Shown in pieces: positions 27,870 to 37,728 of a stretch of 64,000 bases of DNA (its first letter is position 1; every line of letters starts with the position of its first letter). A model generated the notes under the pieces. It was not told where the DNA came from. It was given only the letters and a program-made list of their open reading frames with translations, and ran no database searches. The position numbers were made by a program, and so were the translations under genes. The DNA is from an uncultured Bacteroidota bacterium (GTDB lineage Bacteria > Bacteroidota > Bacteroidia > Chitinophagales > Chitinophagaceae), in contig CAIQQR010000079.1 in NCBI GenBank assembly GCA_903874055.1, forward strand, positions 1-64,000, in the 5' to 3' direction.

Positions 27870-30281
27870 ATGACCATTAGTTACAACTGGCTGAGTGAAT
27901 ATTTACCTAAAACAATTAGCCCCGAAGATTTATCTACTATATTGACCTCAATTGGATTAGAAGTGGAATCCATGGAAAAAATAGAAAATTTTAAAGGTGG
28001 TCTAGCAGGATTGGTAGTGGGTGAAGTGGTGGAATTAAGCCAACATCCAAATGCAGATAAATTAAAATTAACAAAAGTAAATACTGGAGGAGAACGTCCC
28101 TTAAATATTGTATGTGGTGCTAACAATGTTGCATTAGGTCAAAAAGTAGTGGTAGCAACTATTGGAACAACTATATATCCTAAAAATGCCGAAGCAGGTA
28201 TTACCATGAAGTTGGCAAAAATTAGAGGGGAAGAAAGTGAGGGCATGATTTGTGCCGAAGATGAAATTGGAATTAGTGATGATCACGGAGGAATTATTAT
28301 TTTAGATCCTAGCATTCATGTAGGTACTCCTGTTGCTTCACTTTATGAATACTATCAAGATTATGTGTATGAAATAGGACTTACTCCAAATCGGATGGAT
28401 GCCATGAGTCATTATGGTGTTGCAAAAGATGTTTGTGCTTATTTATCTTATCATGAATCTCCAACACAAGCAAAAAGTCCTTTTACAAAAACATTGGTAA
28501 AAGACAATAAAGTAAAGCCTTTCAAAGTAGTGATTGAAGATACTAATGCATGTGCACGCTATAGTGGTTTGGTGATTGAAGGAGTGCAAGTGAAGGATGC
28601 CCCCAACTGGTTAAAAAATAGATTAAGTGCCATTGGCGTTCGTAGTATTAATAATATTGTAGACATTACTAATTATATTTTACACGAAACTGGACAGCCT
28701 TTGCATGCATTTGATGCCCATCAAATAAAAGATGCAACGGTAGTGGTAAAAAAGTATGCTGCTGACAGTATGTTTGTTACTTTGGATGGTACAGAAAGAA
28801 AGTTAACAGCAAATGATTTAATGATTAGTGATACCGAAAAGCCATTATGTATTGCTGGTGTTTTTGGCGGATTAAAAAGTGGGGTGTCCACATCAACAAC
28901 GAGTATATTTTTAGAAAGTGCTTGGTTTGAGAATATACATGTACGTAAAACTTCATTGCATCATGGCCTTAGAACTGATGCGGCTACTCGTTTTGAGAAG
29001 GGGGTGGATATTGCGGGTACTGTAAATGTGCTAGAGCGTGCAGCTGGGTTAATTCAAGAAATGGCTGGAGGAAAATGTAGCGAGGTGGTGGATATTTATC
29101 CTAGTCCAGCTTCAAAAGCCGTGGTGACACTTACTTATGCGTACTTGAAAAAACTAAGTGGAAAAGTGTATCCAAATGAAAAAGTAAAAACAATTTTAAC
29201 AAGTTTGGGCTTTGAGGTATTAAATGAAAATGCAGAAAGTATTCAAGTGGCCGTTCCATACCATAAGCCTGACATTAGTTTGCCAGCCGACTTGGTAGAA
29301 GAGGTGTTAAGAATTGATGGCTTGGATAATATTGAAATTCCGAGTTCTATTACTATGAGTCCTTCTATTGATCCTTTAGAACAAAAGGAAAAATTCAAAG
29401 AAAAAATGGCCAATTATTTAGTGGGCCGTGGGTTTACAGAAATATTGACTAACTCAATAACCAACAGTGCTTACTTTAGTGAGGAAACATTAACTACTGC
29501 AGTTAAAATGTTAAATAACTTGAGTGCCGAATTGGATGTGATGCGTCCAAGTATGTTGGAGACCGGTTTAGAGACCATTGCGTATAATTTAAATAGACAA
29601 AACAATGCTATTTCGTTTTTTGAAATTGGCAAAGTATATGGCAAATCTAATGCTGGTAAATATTACGAAGCGGAACAATTGGCAATTTATATTTCGGGAA
29701 AACAACAGGCAGATAGTTGGAGAACAAAAGGAACTGATCAGGACTATTTTGTAGCAAAAGGAATTGCGAATGCCATTTTAGATTTATTAGGAATCAATGG
29801 ATTGCAAGAAAAAACTAGTTCCAATGGAAGCACAGAATTAGTTTGGAACAAAAAAACAATTGGACAGCTGGAAGCAATGGGCAATAAAAAGCTGCAGGCC
29901 TTTGGAATTAAGCAAGGGGTGTACTATATCAATTTTGATTTAACCGCATTATTTGCAGCCTACCAAAGTAAGAAAGTAGTGTATAAAGAGGTTTCAAAAT
30001 ATCCGTCAGTAGAAAGAGACTTAGCGTTGGTGATTGCTAAAGAAACTCCATTTGAAGCTATTCAATTAAGTATTCAGCAAGCAAAATTATCAGCACTTAA
30101 TTCAGTTCGTGTATTTGATATTTTTGAAAGTGAAAAATTAGGAGTGGGTAAAAAATCAGTAGCCATTAATTTTGTTTTCAATGCAACAGATAAGACTTTA
30201 ACGGATGTTGAAATTGATACAATGATGAAGTCATTGATTCAACTTTTTGAAAAAAATATTCAAGCTGAAATTAGAAAATAA
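27870..30281 (+). CDS. pheT: Phenylalanine--tRNA ligase beta subunit
   Basis: MTISYNWLSEYLP, tRNA-binding domain, FDX-ACB C-terminus. Confidence 0.96.
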   Translation: MTISYNWLSEYLPKTISPEDLSTILTSIGLEVESMEKIENFKGGLAGLVVGEVVELSQHPNADKLKLTKVNTGGERPLNIVCGANNVALGQKVVVATIGTTIYPKNAEAGITMKLAKIRGEESEGMICAEDEIGISDDHGGIIILDPSIHVGTPVASLYEYYQDYVYEIGLTPNRMDAMSHYGVAKDVCAYLSYHESPTQAKSPFTKTLVKDNKVKPFKVVIEDTNACARYSGLVIEGVQVKDAPNWLKNRLSAIGVRSINNIVDITNYILHETGQPLHAFDAHQIKDATVVVKKYAADSMFVTLDGTERKLTANDLMISDTEKPLCIAGVFGGLKSGVSTSTTSIFLESAWFENIHVRKTSLHHGLRTDAATRFEKGVDIAGTVNVLERAAGLIQEMAGGKCSEVVDIYPSPASKAVVTLTYAYLKKLSGKVYPNEKVKTILTSLGFEVLNENAESIQVAVPYHKPDISLPADLVEEVLRIDGLDNIEIPSSITMSPSIDPLEQKEKFKEKMANYLVGRGFTEILTNSITNSAYFSEETLTTAVKMLNNLSAELDVMRPSMLETGLETIAYNLNRQNNAISFFEIGKVYGKSNAGKYYEAEQLAIYISGKQQADSWRTKGTDQDYFVAKGIANAILDLLGINGLQEKTSSNGSTELVWNKKTIGQLEAMGNKKLQAFGIKQGVYYINFDLTALFAAYQSKKVVYKEVSKYPSVERDLALVIAKETPFEAIQLSIQQAKLSALNSVRVFDIFESEKLGVGKKSVAINFVFNATDKTLTDVEIDTMMKSLIQLFEKNIQAEIRK

Positions 30282-30315
30282 CTATATTCATTTATCAATT
30301 CAATAAAGCCTAACA

Positions 30316-30606
30316 ATGGTTGATTTAAAAAAATCCATATCCAACTTACAAGAAAAGCTGAGTGCTTTATTAAAGATGTATGTGGCTTTAGAAAAAGAAA
30401 ATCAACAATTAAAAGCTACCATTGCCAATCAAAAGCAGGTACAGCAGACATTGGAAGAAAAAATAAAAGAAGGTCAGGGGCAATTGACTGCTGCATTGAT
30501 GAACCAGGGTGGTGGCATGGACCCAGCAGAAAAAGCAAAGCTGATTAAAAAAATTGACCAATATATTAAGGAGATTGACAATGGAATTAATAATCTTAAT
30601 CCTTAA
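30316..30606 (+). CDS. Small coiled-coil protein upstream of zapA
   Basis: 96 aa, heptad-like Leu/Glu/Lys pattern. Confidence 0.7.
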   Translation: MVDLKKSISNLQEKLSALLKMYVALEKENQQLKATIANQKQVQQTLEEKIKEGQGQLTAALMNQGGGMDPAEKAKLIKKIDQYIKEIDNGINNLNP

Positions 30607-30632
30607 TATTCCAATAAGCATAAAATAATTGT

Positions 30633-30947
30633 ATGTCCGCTGAGCAAACCAACCCTAATGAGATGATCCCGGTTAATATTACGATTGCCGATCGTAGTTA
30701 TAGGGTAAGAATTGCTCCAAAGGATGAAGAGGCTGTTCGAAAAACAGCTACCATTATCAATGCTAAAATGGTAGAGTTTAAGAATTTATATGCAGGGAAG
30801 GACATGCAAGACTATATCTCCATGGTGCTTTTATGGTTCACCACCGAGCAACAATCCTCAGGCCAAAACCTATATGAGGTTGAAAATCTTCAAAATCAAC
30901 TCGATTCCCTTACCGCCAGCATCGAAAAAGTAGTTTCTGGCAACTAA
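30633..30947 (+). CDS. zapA: Cell division protein ZapA
   Basis: VNITIADRSYRVRIAPKDEEAVRKTATIINAKM. Confidence 0.88.
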   Translation: MSAEQTNPNEMIPVNITIADRSYRVRIAPKDEEAVRKTATIINAKMVEFKNLYAGKDMQDYISMVLLWFTTEQQSSGQNLYEVENLQNQLDSLTASIEKVVSGN

Positions 30948-31010
30948 TTAACAGGAGAAGGGGGCAAATTCATCTATTCATTCCATTATTTCTTTATCTT
31001 CGTAGCTGAA

Positions 31011-31122
31011 CCTTTGACGCATTATATTAATTCGTAATGGATTGTCTTGCAACATAGTACATTTACTATGTCAGTTGGATGTTTTTGAACGAACAATTAG
31101 TAATATTTCAAATCGAAAAAGG
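31011..31122 (+). ncRNA. Candidate rod-like structured RNA, possibly 6S-like
   Basis: CCTTT/AAAGG, ATATTA/TAATAT, ATTGT/ACAAT and apical ACATAGTA-catt-TACTATGT pairings in the zapA-rny gap. Confidence 0.4.
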
Positions 31123-31159
31123 GGCAGTATGATTTTTTTTAAACAACAAGATTTAGACA

Positions 31160-32725
31160 ATGGAACCATCAATATTATTGATCATCGTAGGAGCGTCTTC
31201 ACTAGTGGGCGGACTCCTGGTAGGCAAATTGGTATTTGCGCGTAATACCAAAAAACAAGTAGAAGATGCAGAAGCTCAAGCAGCTAGCATTTTAAAAGAA
31301 GCTGAATTAAGAGCCGAAACAGTAAAAAAAGAAAAGCAATTAGAAGCTAAAGAACGCTTTGTGCAATTAAAGGCCGATCACGACCGTGAAATTTTAGAGC
31401 GCAACAAAAAAATTGGTGAAGCTGAAAATAGAATCAAGCAAAATGAATTGAATATCAATTCAAAAGTAGCTGCTTTGGATAAGCAAATCAAAGACAACGA
31501 TATAATCAAAGAAAAATTAAATCGTGAAATTGATTTAGTAAATGTAAAGCGTACCGAATTAGAAAAGCACCAAGAAGAGCATATTCGTCGTTTGGAAAAA
31601 ATTGCGAATTTAAGTGCCGAAGATGCAAAGCAACAATTAATTGAAAGTCTTAAGAATGAAGCCCAAACACAGGCTTTGGCTTTGCAACAGGATATTATTG
31701 AAGACGCAAAACAAAAAGCAAATAAGGAAGCCCGTAAAATTATTATTCAATCTATCCAGAGAACGGCAGCTGAAGTAGCTATCGAAAATACAGTGACTGT
31801 GTTTAATTTGGAGTCTGATGAAATGAAAGGTCAAATCATTGGTCGTGAAGGTCGAAATATTCGTGCCATTGAAGCAGCAACGGGTGTGGACTTAATCGTG
31901 GATGATACACCGGAAGCTATCTTACTTTCTTCATTCGATCCATTGCGTCGTGAAATTGCACGTTTATCATTACAACGTTTAGTGGCAGATGGTCGTATTC
32001 ACCCAGCACGTATCGAGGAAGTGGTTGAAAAAACACGTCGTCAATTGGAAGAACAAATTGTTGAAATTGGAGAGCGTACTGTTATTGAATTAGGTATCCA
32101 TGGTTTACATAAGGAGTTAATTAGAATCGTAGGTAAAATGCGTTTCCGTAGTTCTTATGGTCAAAACTTATTAATGCACTCTCGTGAAACTGCAAACTTA
32201 TGTGGTATCATGGCAGCTGAATTGGGAATGAATCCTAAATTAGCTAAGAGAGCAGGTTTATTACACGATATTGGTAAAGTGCCAGATGAGGAAACAGAAT
32301 TAAGCCACGCATTATTAGGGGCTAAATTAGCAGAGAAATATGGTGAGAACCCTGCAGTGGTAAATGCTATTGGTGCCCACCACGATGAAATGGAAATGCA
32401 ATATGTAATTTCTCCAATTATCCAGGCTTGTGACGCCATTAGTGGTGCAAGACCAGGGGCGAGAAGAGAAATTATGCAACAATATATTCAGAGAATCAAG
32501 GACTTAGAAAATTTAGCCATGAACTACCAAGGGGTAGAAAAGGCTTATGCGATCCAAGCCGGTCGTGAATTAAGGGTGATTGTGGAAGCCGAAAAGGTAA
32601 CCGATCAGTCTTCAGACCAATTGAGCTTTGAAATTGCACAGAAAATCCAGACTGAAATGACCTATCCTGGTCAGATTAAGGTGACTGTAATCCGTGAAAA
32701 AAGAGCAGTAAATATTGCTCGATAG
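31160..32725 (+). CDS. rny: Ribonuclease Y
   Basis: N-terminal TM, coiled coil, KH ([27 protein letters not shown]), HD domain (HDIGKV). Confidence 0.96.
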   Translation: MEPSILLIIVGASSLVGGLLVGKLVFARNTKKQVEDAEAQAASILKEAELRAETVKKEKQLEAKERFVQLKADHDREILERNKKIGEAENRIKQNELNINSKVAALDKQIKDNDIIKEKLNREIDLVNVKRTELEKHQEEHIRRLEKIANLSAEDAKQQLIESLKNEAQTQALALQQDIIEDAKQKANKEARKIIIQSIQRTAAEVAIENTVTVFNLESDEMKGQIIGREGRNIRAIEAATGVDLIVDDTPEAILLSSFDPLRREIARLSLQRLVADGRIHPARIEEVVEKTRRQLEEQIVEIGERTVIELGIHGLHKELIRIVGKMRFRSSYGQNLLMHSRETANLCGIMAAELGMNPKLAKRAGLLHDIGKVPDEETELSHALLGAKLAEKYGENPAVVNAIGAHHDEMEMQYVISPIIQACDAISGARPGARREIMQQYIQRIKDLENLAMNYQGVEKAYAIQAGRELRVIVEAEKVTDQSSDQLSFEIAQKIQTEMTYPGQIKVTVIREKRAVNIAR

Positions 32726-32797
32726 TAGAAAAAAGGCCTAAAAAGGCAGGAATTTAATATTTGGTTGAAATAATTTGGATAATAGCGAGGGTAACCC

Positions 32798-32805
32798 TAC
32801 CTTTG
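32798..32805 (+). promoter_or_regulatory. -7 box TACCTTTG upstream of rplS
   Basis: Matches TAnnTTTG. Confidence 0.55.
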
Positions 32806-32827
32806 CCGTCCGCAAAAAACAAGAATT

Positions 32828-33178
32828 ATGAGCGAAGCAGTAAAGTTCGTACACGAGCAATTGACAGCAAAAAAAGAATACCCAGCATTTAAAGCTGGTG
32901 ATAATATTACCGTAAACTACAAGATTGTAGAGGGTGGTAAAGAGCGTATCCAAAGTTTCCGTGGTGATGTAATCAAAACACAAGGAACTGGTGCTACAGC
33001 TACTTTTACTGTTCGTAAAATATCTGATGGTGTAGGTGTAGAGCGTTTATTCCCTTTCTTATCTCCTAACATCGATGGTATCGTGTTAAATAAGTCTGGT
33101 AAAGTACGTCGTGCTAAATTATACTACTTACGTGATCGTAGTGGTAAGAGCGCTCGTATCAAGGAAAAAAGATTCTAG
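32828..33178 (+). CDS. rplS: 50S ribosomal protein L19
   Basis: [30 protein letters not shown]-terminal [21 protein letters not shown]. Confidence 0.96.
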   Translation: MSEAVKFVHEQLTAKKEYPAFKAGDNITVNYKIVEGGKERIQSFRGDVIKTQGTGATATFTVRKISDGVGVERLFPFLSPNIDGIVLNKSGKVRRAKLYYLRDRSGKSARIKEKRF

Positions 33179-33229
33179 TACTCAACAAGCAAGTTTTTAT
33201 ACAAAACTCTTTTTGAATCAATTTATAGT

Positions 33230-33262
33230 AAACGGATTCCGATTTTCGGAGTCCGTTTTTTT
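33230..33262 (+). terminator. Intrinsic terminator after rplS
   Basis: AAACGGATTCCGA ttt TCGGAGTCCGTTTTTTT. Confidence 0.8.
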
Positions 33263-33327
33263 ATGATATTTCACGTACCTTTAATTTTAAGTTTTATTCA
33301 ATTTATTACCTACTAATAACTGTTACA

Positions 33328-34767
33328 TTGTTTCCATTCATCTCCATAAAAGAATATCAAAATGCATTAGCTGCCGGTACTGTTTCTTGTACACAAGCAG
33401 TTGATTTTTATTTGGAAGCAATTGATAAAAATACGCAGTTAAATTCTTTTTTAGAAGTATTTAGTAAGGAAGCAAAACAGCGTGCGATTGAATTAGATGC
33501 GCTTCAATCTGTTGGAAAACCATTAGGTAAATTACATGGAGTGATAGTGGGTATTAAAGATGTATTGTGCTTTAATGGACATCATGTAAGCGCTGCATCT
33601 AAAATACTTGAAAATTATACAGCAGTCTATTCTGCAACTGCGGTACAAAAATTAGTAGACGCGGGTGCTATTATAATTGGTAGACAAAACTGTGATGAAT
33701 TTGCAATGGGAAGCAGTAATGAAAATTCTGCTTTCGGTCCTGTAAAAAATGCACTAGATAATACGCGTGTTCCAGGGGGTTCATCAGGTGGTTCAGCAGT
33801 GGCTATTCAAGCCAATTTATGCATGGTGAGTTTGGGATCAGATACTGGTGGATCCGTTCGTCAGCCGGCAGATTTTTGTGGTGTGATTGGACTTAAGCCA
33901 AGTTATGGTCGAATATCAAGATATGGATTAATTGCCTATGCATCTTCCTTTGATCAAATAGGCATCTTTTCACATACTATTCAAGATGCTGCATTGGTTT
34001 TGGAAGTAATTGCCGGTGCAGATAATTTTGATAGCACTGTTTCGGCTAAAGAAGTGCCTAGTTTTTTAACTGGTATTGAAAAAGAAAATGCAAGTCCTAA
34101 AAGAGTAGCTTACTTTAAAGAAACTTTATCACATCCTGGATTAGATCCTGAAATTAAAAAACAAACTGAATCATATTTAGCATCCTTGGTAGAAAAAGGA
34201 TATCAAGTGGAGGCAATTGATTTTAGTTTACTTAGTTATTTAGTGCCAACCTATTATGTACTTACTACAGCGGAGGCATCCAGTAATTTATCTCGTTTTG
34301 ATGGTATTAAATTTGGTCATCGCACAAAAGATAAAATAGAAGACCTGACTGACTTATATAAAAAATCTAGAACCGAAGGTTTTGGTGCAGAAGTGCAAAG
34401 AAGAATTTTATTGGGCACCTTTGTTTTAAGTGCGGGCTATTTTGATGCTTATTTTACAAAAGCACAACAAGTGCGTCGAAAATTAGTAGATCTTACCAAT
34501 GATTTGTTTTCAAAGTATGACATTTTGGTTTCACCAACCGTACCTAGTCCTGCTTTTAAATTAGGAGAAAAAAGTCACTCTGCTACTGAAATGTTTTTAG
34601 CAGATATTTACACCGTGTATGCAAATTTGGTAGGCATACCAGCGATATCCATTCCTTTATTTAAGCACTCCAATGGAATGCCTTTTGGTTTACAAATAAT
34701 GAGTGCCTCTTTTAATGAATTAGGGTTACTTCAGTTTTCGAATGAAATGATGAAATTGAAACAATAA
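33328..34767 (+). CDS. gatA: Asp-tRNA(Asn)/Glu-tRNA(Gln) amidotransferase subunit A, TTG start
   Basis: Amidase signature GGSSGGSAVAIQANLCMVSLGSDTGGSVRQPA. Confidence 0.93.
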   Translation: MFPFISIKEYQNALAAGTVSCTQAVDFYLEAIDKNTQLNSFLEVFSKEAKQRAIELDALQSVGKPLGKLHGVIVGIKDVLCFNGHHVSAASKILENYTAVYSATAVQKLVDAGAIIIGRQNCDEFAMGSSNENSAFGPVKNALDNTRVPGGSSGGSAVAIQANLCMVSLGSDTGGSVRQPADFCGVIGLKPSYGRISRYGLIAYASSFDQIGIFSHTIQDAALVLEVIAGADNFDSTVSAKEVPSFLTGIEKENASPKRVAYFKETLSHPGLDPEIKKQTESYLASLVEKGYQVEAIDFSLLSYLVPTYYVLTTAEASSNLSRFDGIKFGHRTKDKIEDLTDLYKKSRTEGFGAEVQRRILLGTFVLSAGYFDAYFTKAQQVRRKLVDLTNDLFSKYDILVSPTVPSPAFKLGEKSHSATEMFLADIYTVYANLVGIPAISIPLFKHSNGMPFGLQIMSASFNELGLLQFSNEMMKLKQ

Positions 34768-34774
34768 TTATTTT

Positions 34775-35848
34775 ATGAATTTGCATTTTAAGCTTTTCAT
34801 TAAAAAAATTACTTGCATTGGTTTGTTGATGGTTTGCATGCTTCAAATTAATCAATTAAATGCGCAAACGTCAAAAGCTAAAGAGGATTCATTACAAGAT
34901 GTAAGGGTAGGGTTTTCAAGTTTATTTAAAATCACTTCCACAGGGAATAAAGAAAAGCCATTTAATTTTCAATTGAATCCTAAGGCCATTAGTTTTATTC
35001 AAAGCTATATGGATAAGCAAGGGGCTGAATTGACTAAAATGAAAACCTGGGCAAAACCCTATTTTAATTTATACGATGAAATTTTAACAGCGAATGGAGT
35101 TCCAGTGGAATTAAAATATTTAAGTGTTATTGAAAGTCATTTAAGTTCCAATTTAGTTTCTTGGGCTGGTGCAGTGGGTCCTTGGCAATTGATGCCTGAT
35201 GAAGCTGCACGCTTTGGTTTAAAGACAAGTCCCATTGACGAAAGAACCGATTATAGAAAAAGCACTATCGCGGCAGCTACTATACTAAAAGAATTGTATG
35301 CTCAATTTGGAGATTGGCTATTAGTGGTGGCAGCATATAATGGAGGTGCAGGAAGGGTAAAGCAAGCGATACAAAAAAAAGGCACCAAAGATTTTTGGCA
35401 ACTACAATATGAACTTCCATTAGAAACCAGAAATCATGTAAAAAAATTCATAGCCACACACTATGTAATGGAAGAGAACGCGAGAGCGTTCGATGAAAGC
35501 GGAAAACTAAACGCGTTCGATGAAAGCGGAAAACTAAACGCGTTCGATGAAAGCGGAAAACTATCCCCTGGTATAGATGCAAAAAACAAAAAGGGTAACA
35601 GCGTTTTATTACAACCCGAATTAATAGAAGTATCCGTTAGTGGTAGATATAAAATTGCCGTGATTGCTGCTTACTTGGATATTGTAGAAAAAGAGTTAAG
35701 TGTGTTGAATCCTAAATTCGATCAAATAGTGGCTACAGGTAAAACTTATTCTTTAAAATTGCCTAAGGACAAGCTAGAAAAATTTGAGGCCCGCAAAAAT
35801 GATATTTTACAGGCCTCTTTACAATCTTTATACTCAATTAAGGAGTAG
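34775..35848 (+). CDS. Lytic transglycosylase (SLT/MltD-like) with internal 9-aa tandem repeat
   Basis: Signal peptide, YLSVIESHLSSNLVSWAGAVGPWQLMP. Confidence 0.88.
   Translation: MNLHFKLFIKKITCIGLLMVCMLQINQLNAQTSKAKEDSLQDVRVGFSSLFKITSTGNKEKPFNFQLNPKAISFIQSYMDKQGAELTKMKTWAKPYFNLYDEILTANGVPVELKYLSVIESHLSSNLVSWAGAVGPWQLMPDEAARFGLKTSPIDERTDYRKSTIAAATILKELYAQFGDWLLVVAAYNGGAGRVKQAIQKKGTKDFWQLQYELPLETRNHVKKFIATHYVMEENARAFDESGKLNAFDESGKLNAFDESGKLSPGIDAKNKKGNSVLLQPELIEVSVSGRYKIAVIAAYLDIVEKELSVLNPKFDQIVATGKTYSLKLPKDKLEKFEARKNDILQASLQSLYSIKE
35486..35566 (+). repeat. 3 x 27-bp in-frame tandem repeat (AFDESGKLN/S)
   Basis: gcgttcgatgaaagcggaaaactaaac twice exactly, third copy ends ctatcc. Confidence 0.95.
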
Positions 35849-35878
35849 TATTATTTTAATTCTTGTAGTTTTTATACC

Positions 35879-36232
35879 CTAGAAATCGTCATCAAATTCG
35901 TCTTTATCATCAAACAAATCGTCGTCTAAATTTAAGTCATCGTCCAAGCCTAGGTCATCATCTTCATCACTTGACTTCTTTCCTTTGCCCGCTTTCTTAG
36001 TTGCTTTTTTTGGAAGATCAAATTCTTCAAAATCAGGATCCCAACTATCGTCGTCTTCTGTTTTTCCCCAATCATCATCCTCTAAATCATCATTGTCATC
36101 GACATCATCATTTTCATCGGCATCATCATTATCTACTTTTTTCTTTGATGCTGACTTGCTCACTTTTTCCGCTGGACCTAAATCGGGTTTCTGTGTTGCG
36201 GACTTTTTTTCTTTGATTGTTTTTACTGCCAT
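35879..36232 (-). CDS. Highly acidic low-complexity protein
   Basis: 117 aa, Lys-rich N-terminus and Asp/Glu-rich remainder; ORF after purA terminator. Confidence 0.65.
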   Translation of the reverse strand: MAVKTIKEKKSATQKPDLGPAEKVSKSASKKKVDNDDADENDDVDDNDDLEDDDWGKTEDDDSWDPDFEEFDLPKKATKKAGKGKKSSDEDDDLGLDDDLNLDDDLFDDKDEFDDDF

Positions 36233-36285
36233 AGTTCATTGAAATTACACTGTAAAATTTCAACCATTTTTTTTATTTGCCAAAT

Positions 36286-36335
36286 AAAAAAGGACTTTTT
36301 TTTGATTAATTAAATCTAGAAAAAAATCCTTTTTT
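36286..36335 (-). terminator. Terminator-like hairpin after purA
   Basis: AAAAAAGGA...TCCTTTTTT complementary arms with inner T7/A7 pairing. Confidence 0.65.
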
Positions 36336-36340
36336 ACATA

Positions 36341-37603
36341 TTAAAGATGTATAATTTGGTCTCTACCAGGTCCGTTAGAAACGAACTTCACAGGAACACC
36401 TAAATAGGTATTAATATATTCAATATATGATTTCATGGTAGCAGGTAATTCGCTTTCATTTTTCATTTTTGTTGAATCTATATTCCAACCCTGCATTGTT
36501 TTCCAAACAGGAGTAACCGGTGTGCCAACCAATTGAAAAGGAACATAGTCTATTTGCTTTCCTTCCATTTCATAAGCGATTCCTAAATCAAGTGTTTCAA
36601 ATGAATCTAAGATATCTGCTTTAGTCATGATAATCTGCGTTACACCATTAATCATGCAGGTATATTTTAATGCAACAAGGTCAATCCAACCACATCTACG
36701 TGGTCTTCCCGTAGTTGCACCAAACTCACTTCCGATTTTCCTTAATTCTTCCCCTTTTGCATCATGCAATTCAGTAGGGAAGGGTCCACTACCTACTCTT
36801 GTACAATAAGCCTTTGATATTCCGAACACTTCGCCTATTTGCTTAGGAGAAATACCTAATCCTGTACAAACACCTGCCGAAATGGTATTACTTGAAGTTA
36901 CAAATGGGAAAGTTCCAAAATCTATATCTAACATGGAGCCCTGAGCACCTTCGGCCAATACTTTTTTACCTTTTGCAATTTGATCATTAATAAAATATTC
37001 GCAATTAATGATATTTAAAGTTTTTAAGAACTCAATGGCTTCAAAAAACTCAGATTCCATTTCACTGATATCCTCATTAAAATTATAGCTATCTAAAATT
37101 TTCTGATGCTTCATTCTTAAGGCAATGTATTTGCTGATAAATTTCTTATCTAACAAATCACCCACTCTCAAAGCGTTTCTACCCGTCTTGTCCATATAAG
37201 CCGGACCAATTCCCTTAAGCGTTGAGCCAATCTTTGCTTCTCCCTTTGAAAGTTCAGATGCTTTATCTAAAGCTCTATGGCTTGGGATAATAATATTTGT
37301 TCTTTCTGAAATAAATAAATTCTTTTTAACATCCACTCCCATGCTAGCAACAGCATCACATTCTTTTTTTAAAGTAACTGGGTCTAATACCACGCCATTC
37401 CCGATAATGTTTATTTTATCCTGATGAAAAATACCAGAAGGTATTTGGTGTAAAACCATTTTACTGCCATTCACATATAAAGTATGTCCTGCATTGGGCC
37501 CACCTTGGAACCTTGCAATAATATCATACTTAGGAGCAAAATAATCTACTATTTTTCCTTTTCCTTCGTCGCCCCATTGAAGGCCTAAAATAACGTCTAC
37601 CAT
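36341..37603 (-). CDS. purA: Adenylosuccinate synthetase
   Basis: VDVILGLQWGDEGKGKIVDYF. Confidence 0.96.
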   Translation of the reverse strand: MVDVILGLQWGDEGKGKIVDYFAPKYDIIARFQGGPNAGHTLYVNGSKMVLHQIPSGIFHQDKINIIGNGVVLDPVTLKKECDAVASMGVDVKKNLFISERTNIIIPSHRALDKASELSKGEAKIGSTLKGIGPAYMDKTGRNALRVGDLLDKKFISKYIALRMKHQKILDSYNFNEDISEMESEFFEAIEFLKTLNIINCEYFINDQIAKGKKVLAEGAQGSMLDIDFGTFPFVTSSNTISAGVCTGLGISPKQIGEVFGISKAYCTRVGSGPFPTELHDAKGEELRKIGSEFGATTGRPRRCGWIDLVALKYTCMINGVTQIIMTKADILDSFETLDLGIAYEMEGKQIDYVPFQLVGTPVTPVWKTMQGWNIDSTKMKNESELPATMKSYIEYINTYLGVPVKFVSNGPGRDQIIHL

Positions 37604-37622
37604 GATTGTTGTATTGAGGGTA

Positions 37623-37630
37623 CAAAAATA
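37623..37630 (-). promoter_or_regulatory. -7 box TATTTTTG for purA
   Basis: CAAAAATA on + strand, 19 nt from ATG. Confidence 0.5.
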
Positions 37631-37702
37631 AGTCTAGAAAATAGGATAACCTATTAATCCTAATATAAATTCTCAACATAAAAAATGTGAAGATAAATAA
37701 CA

Positions 37703-37721
37703 GCTAAAAACTGTTTTTAGC
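37703..37721 (-). terminator. Hairpin after relA/spoT gene
   Basis: GCTAAAAA-ctg-TTTTTAGC perfect 8-bp arms. Confidence 0.45.
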
Positions 37722-37728
37722 AGCTATT

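Noticed and set aside
31042-31245. 67-aa ORF before and overlapping rny
   Set aside because: Overlaps the rny start in another frame and lies in the structured-RNA region; no recognisable domain.
35486-35566. CRISPR-like short repeats
   Set aside because: Contiguous in-frame tandem units with no spacers; a minisatellite, not CRISPR.
35985-36242. Ser-rich and His-rich ORFs (35985..36242, 36001..36216) opposite the acidic gene
   Set aside because: Mirror-image ORFs caused by the Asp/Glu codon repeats on the minus strand; no independent support.
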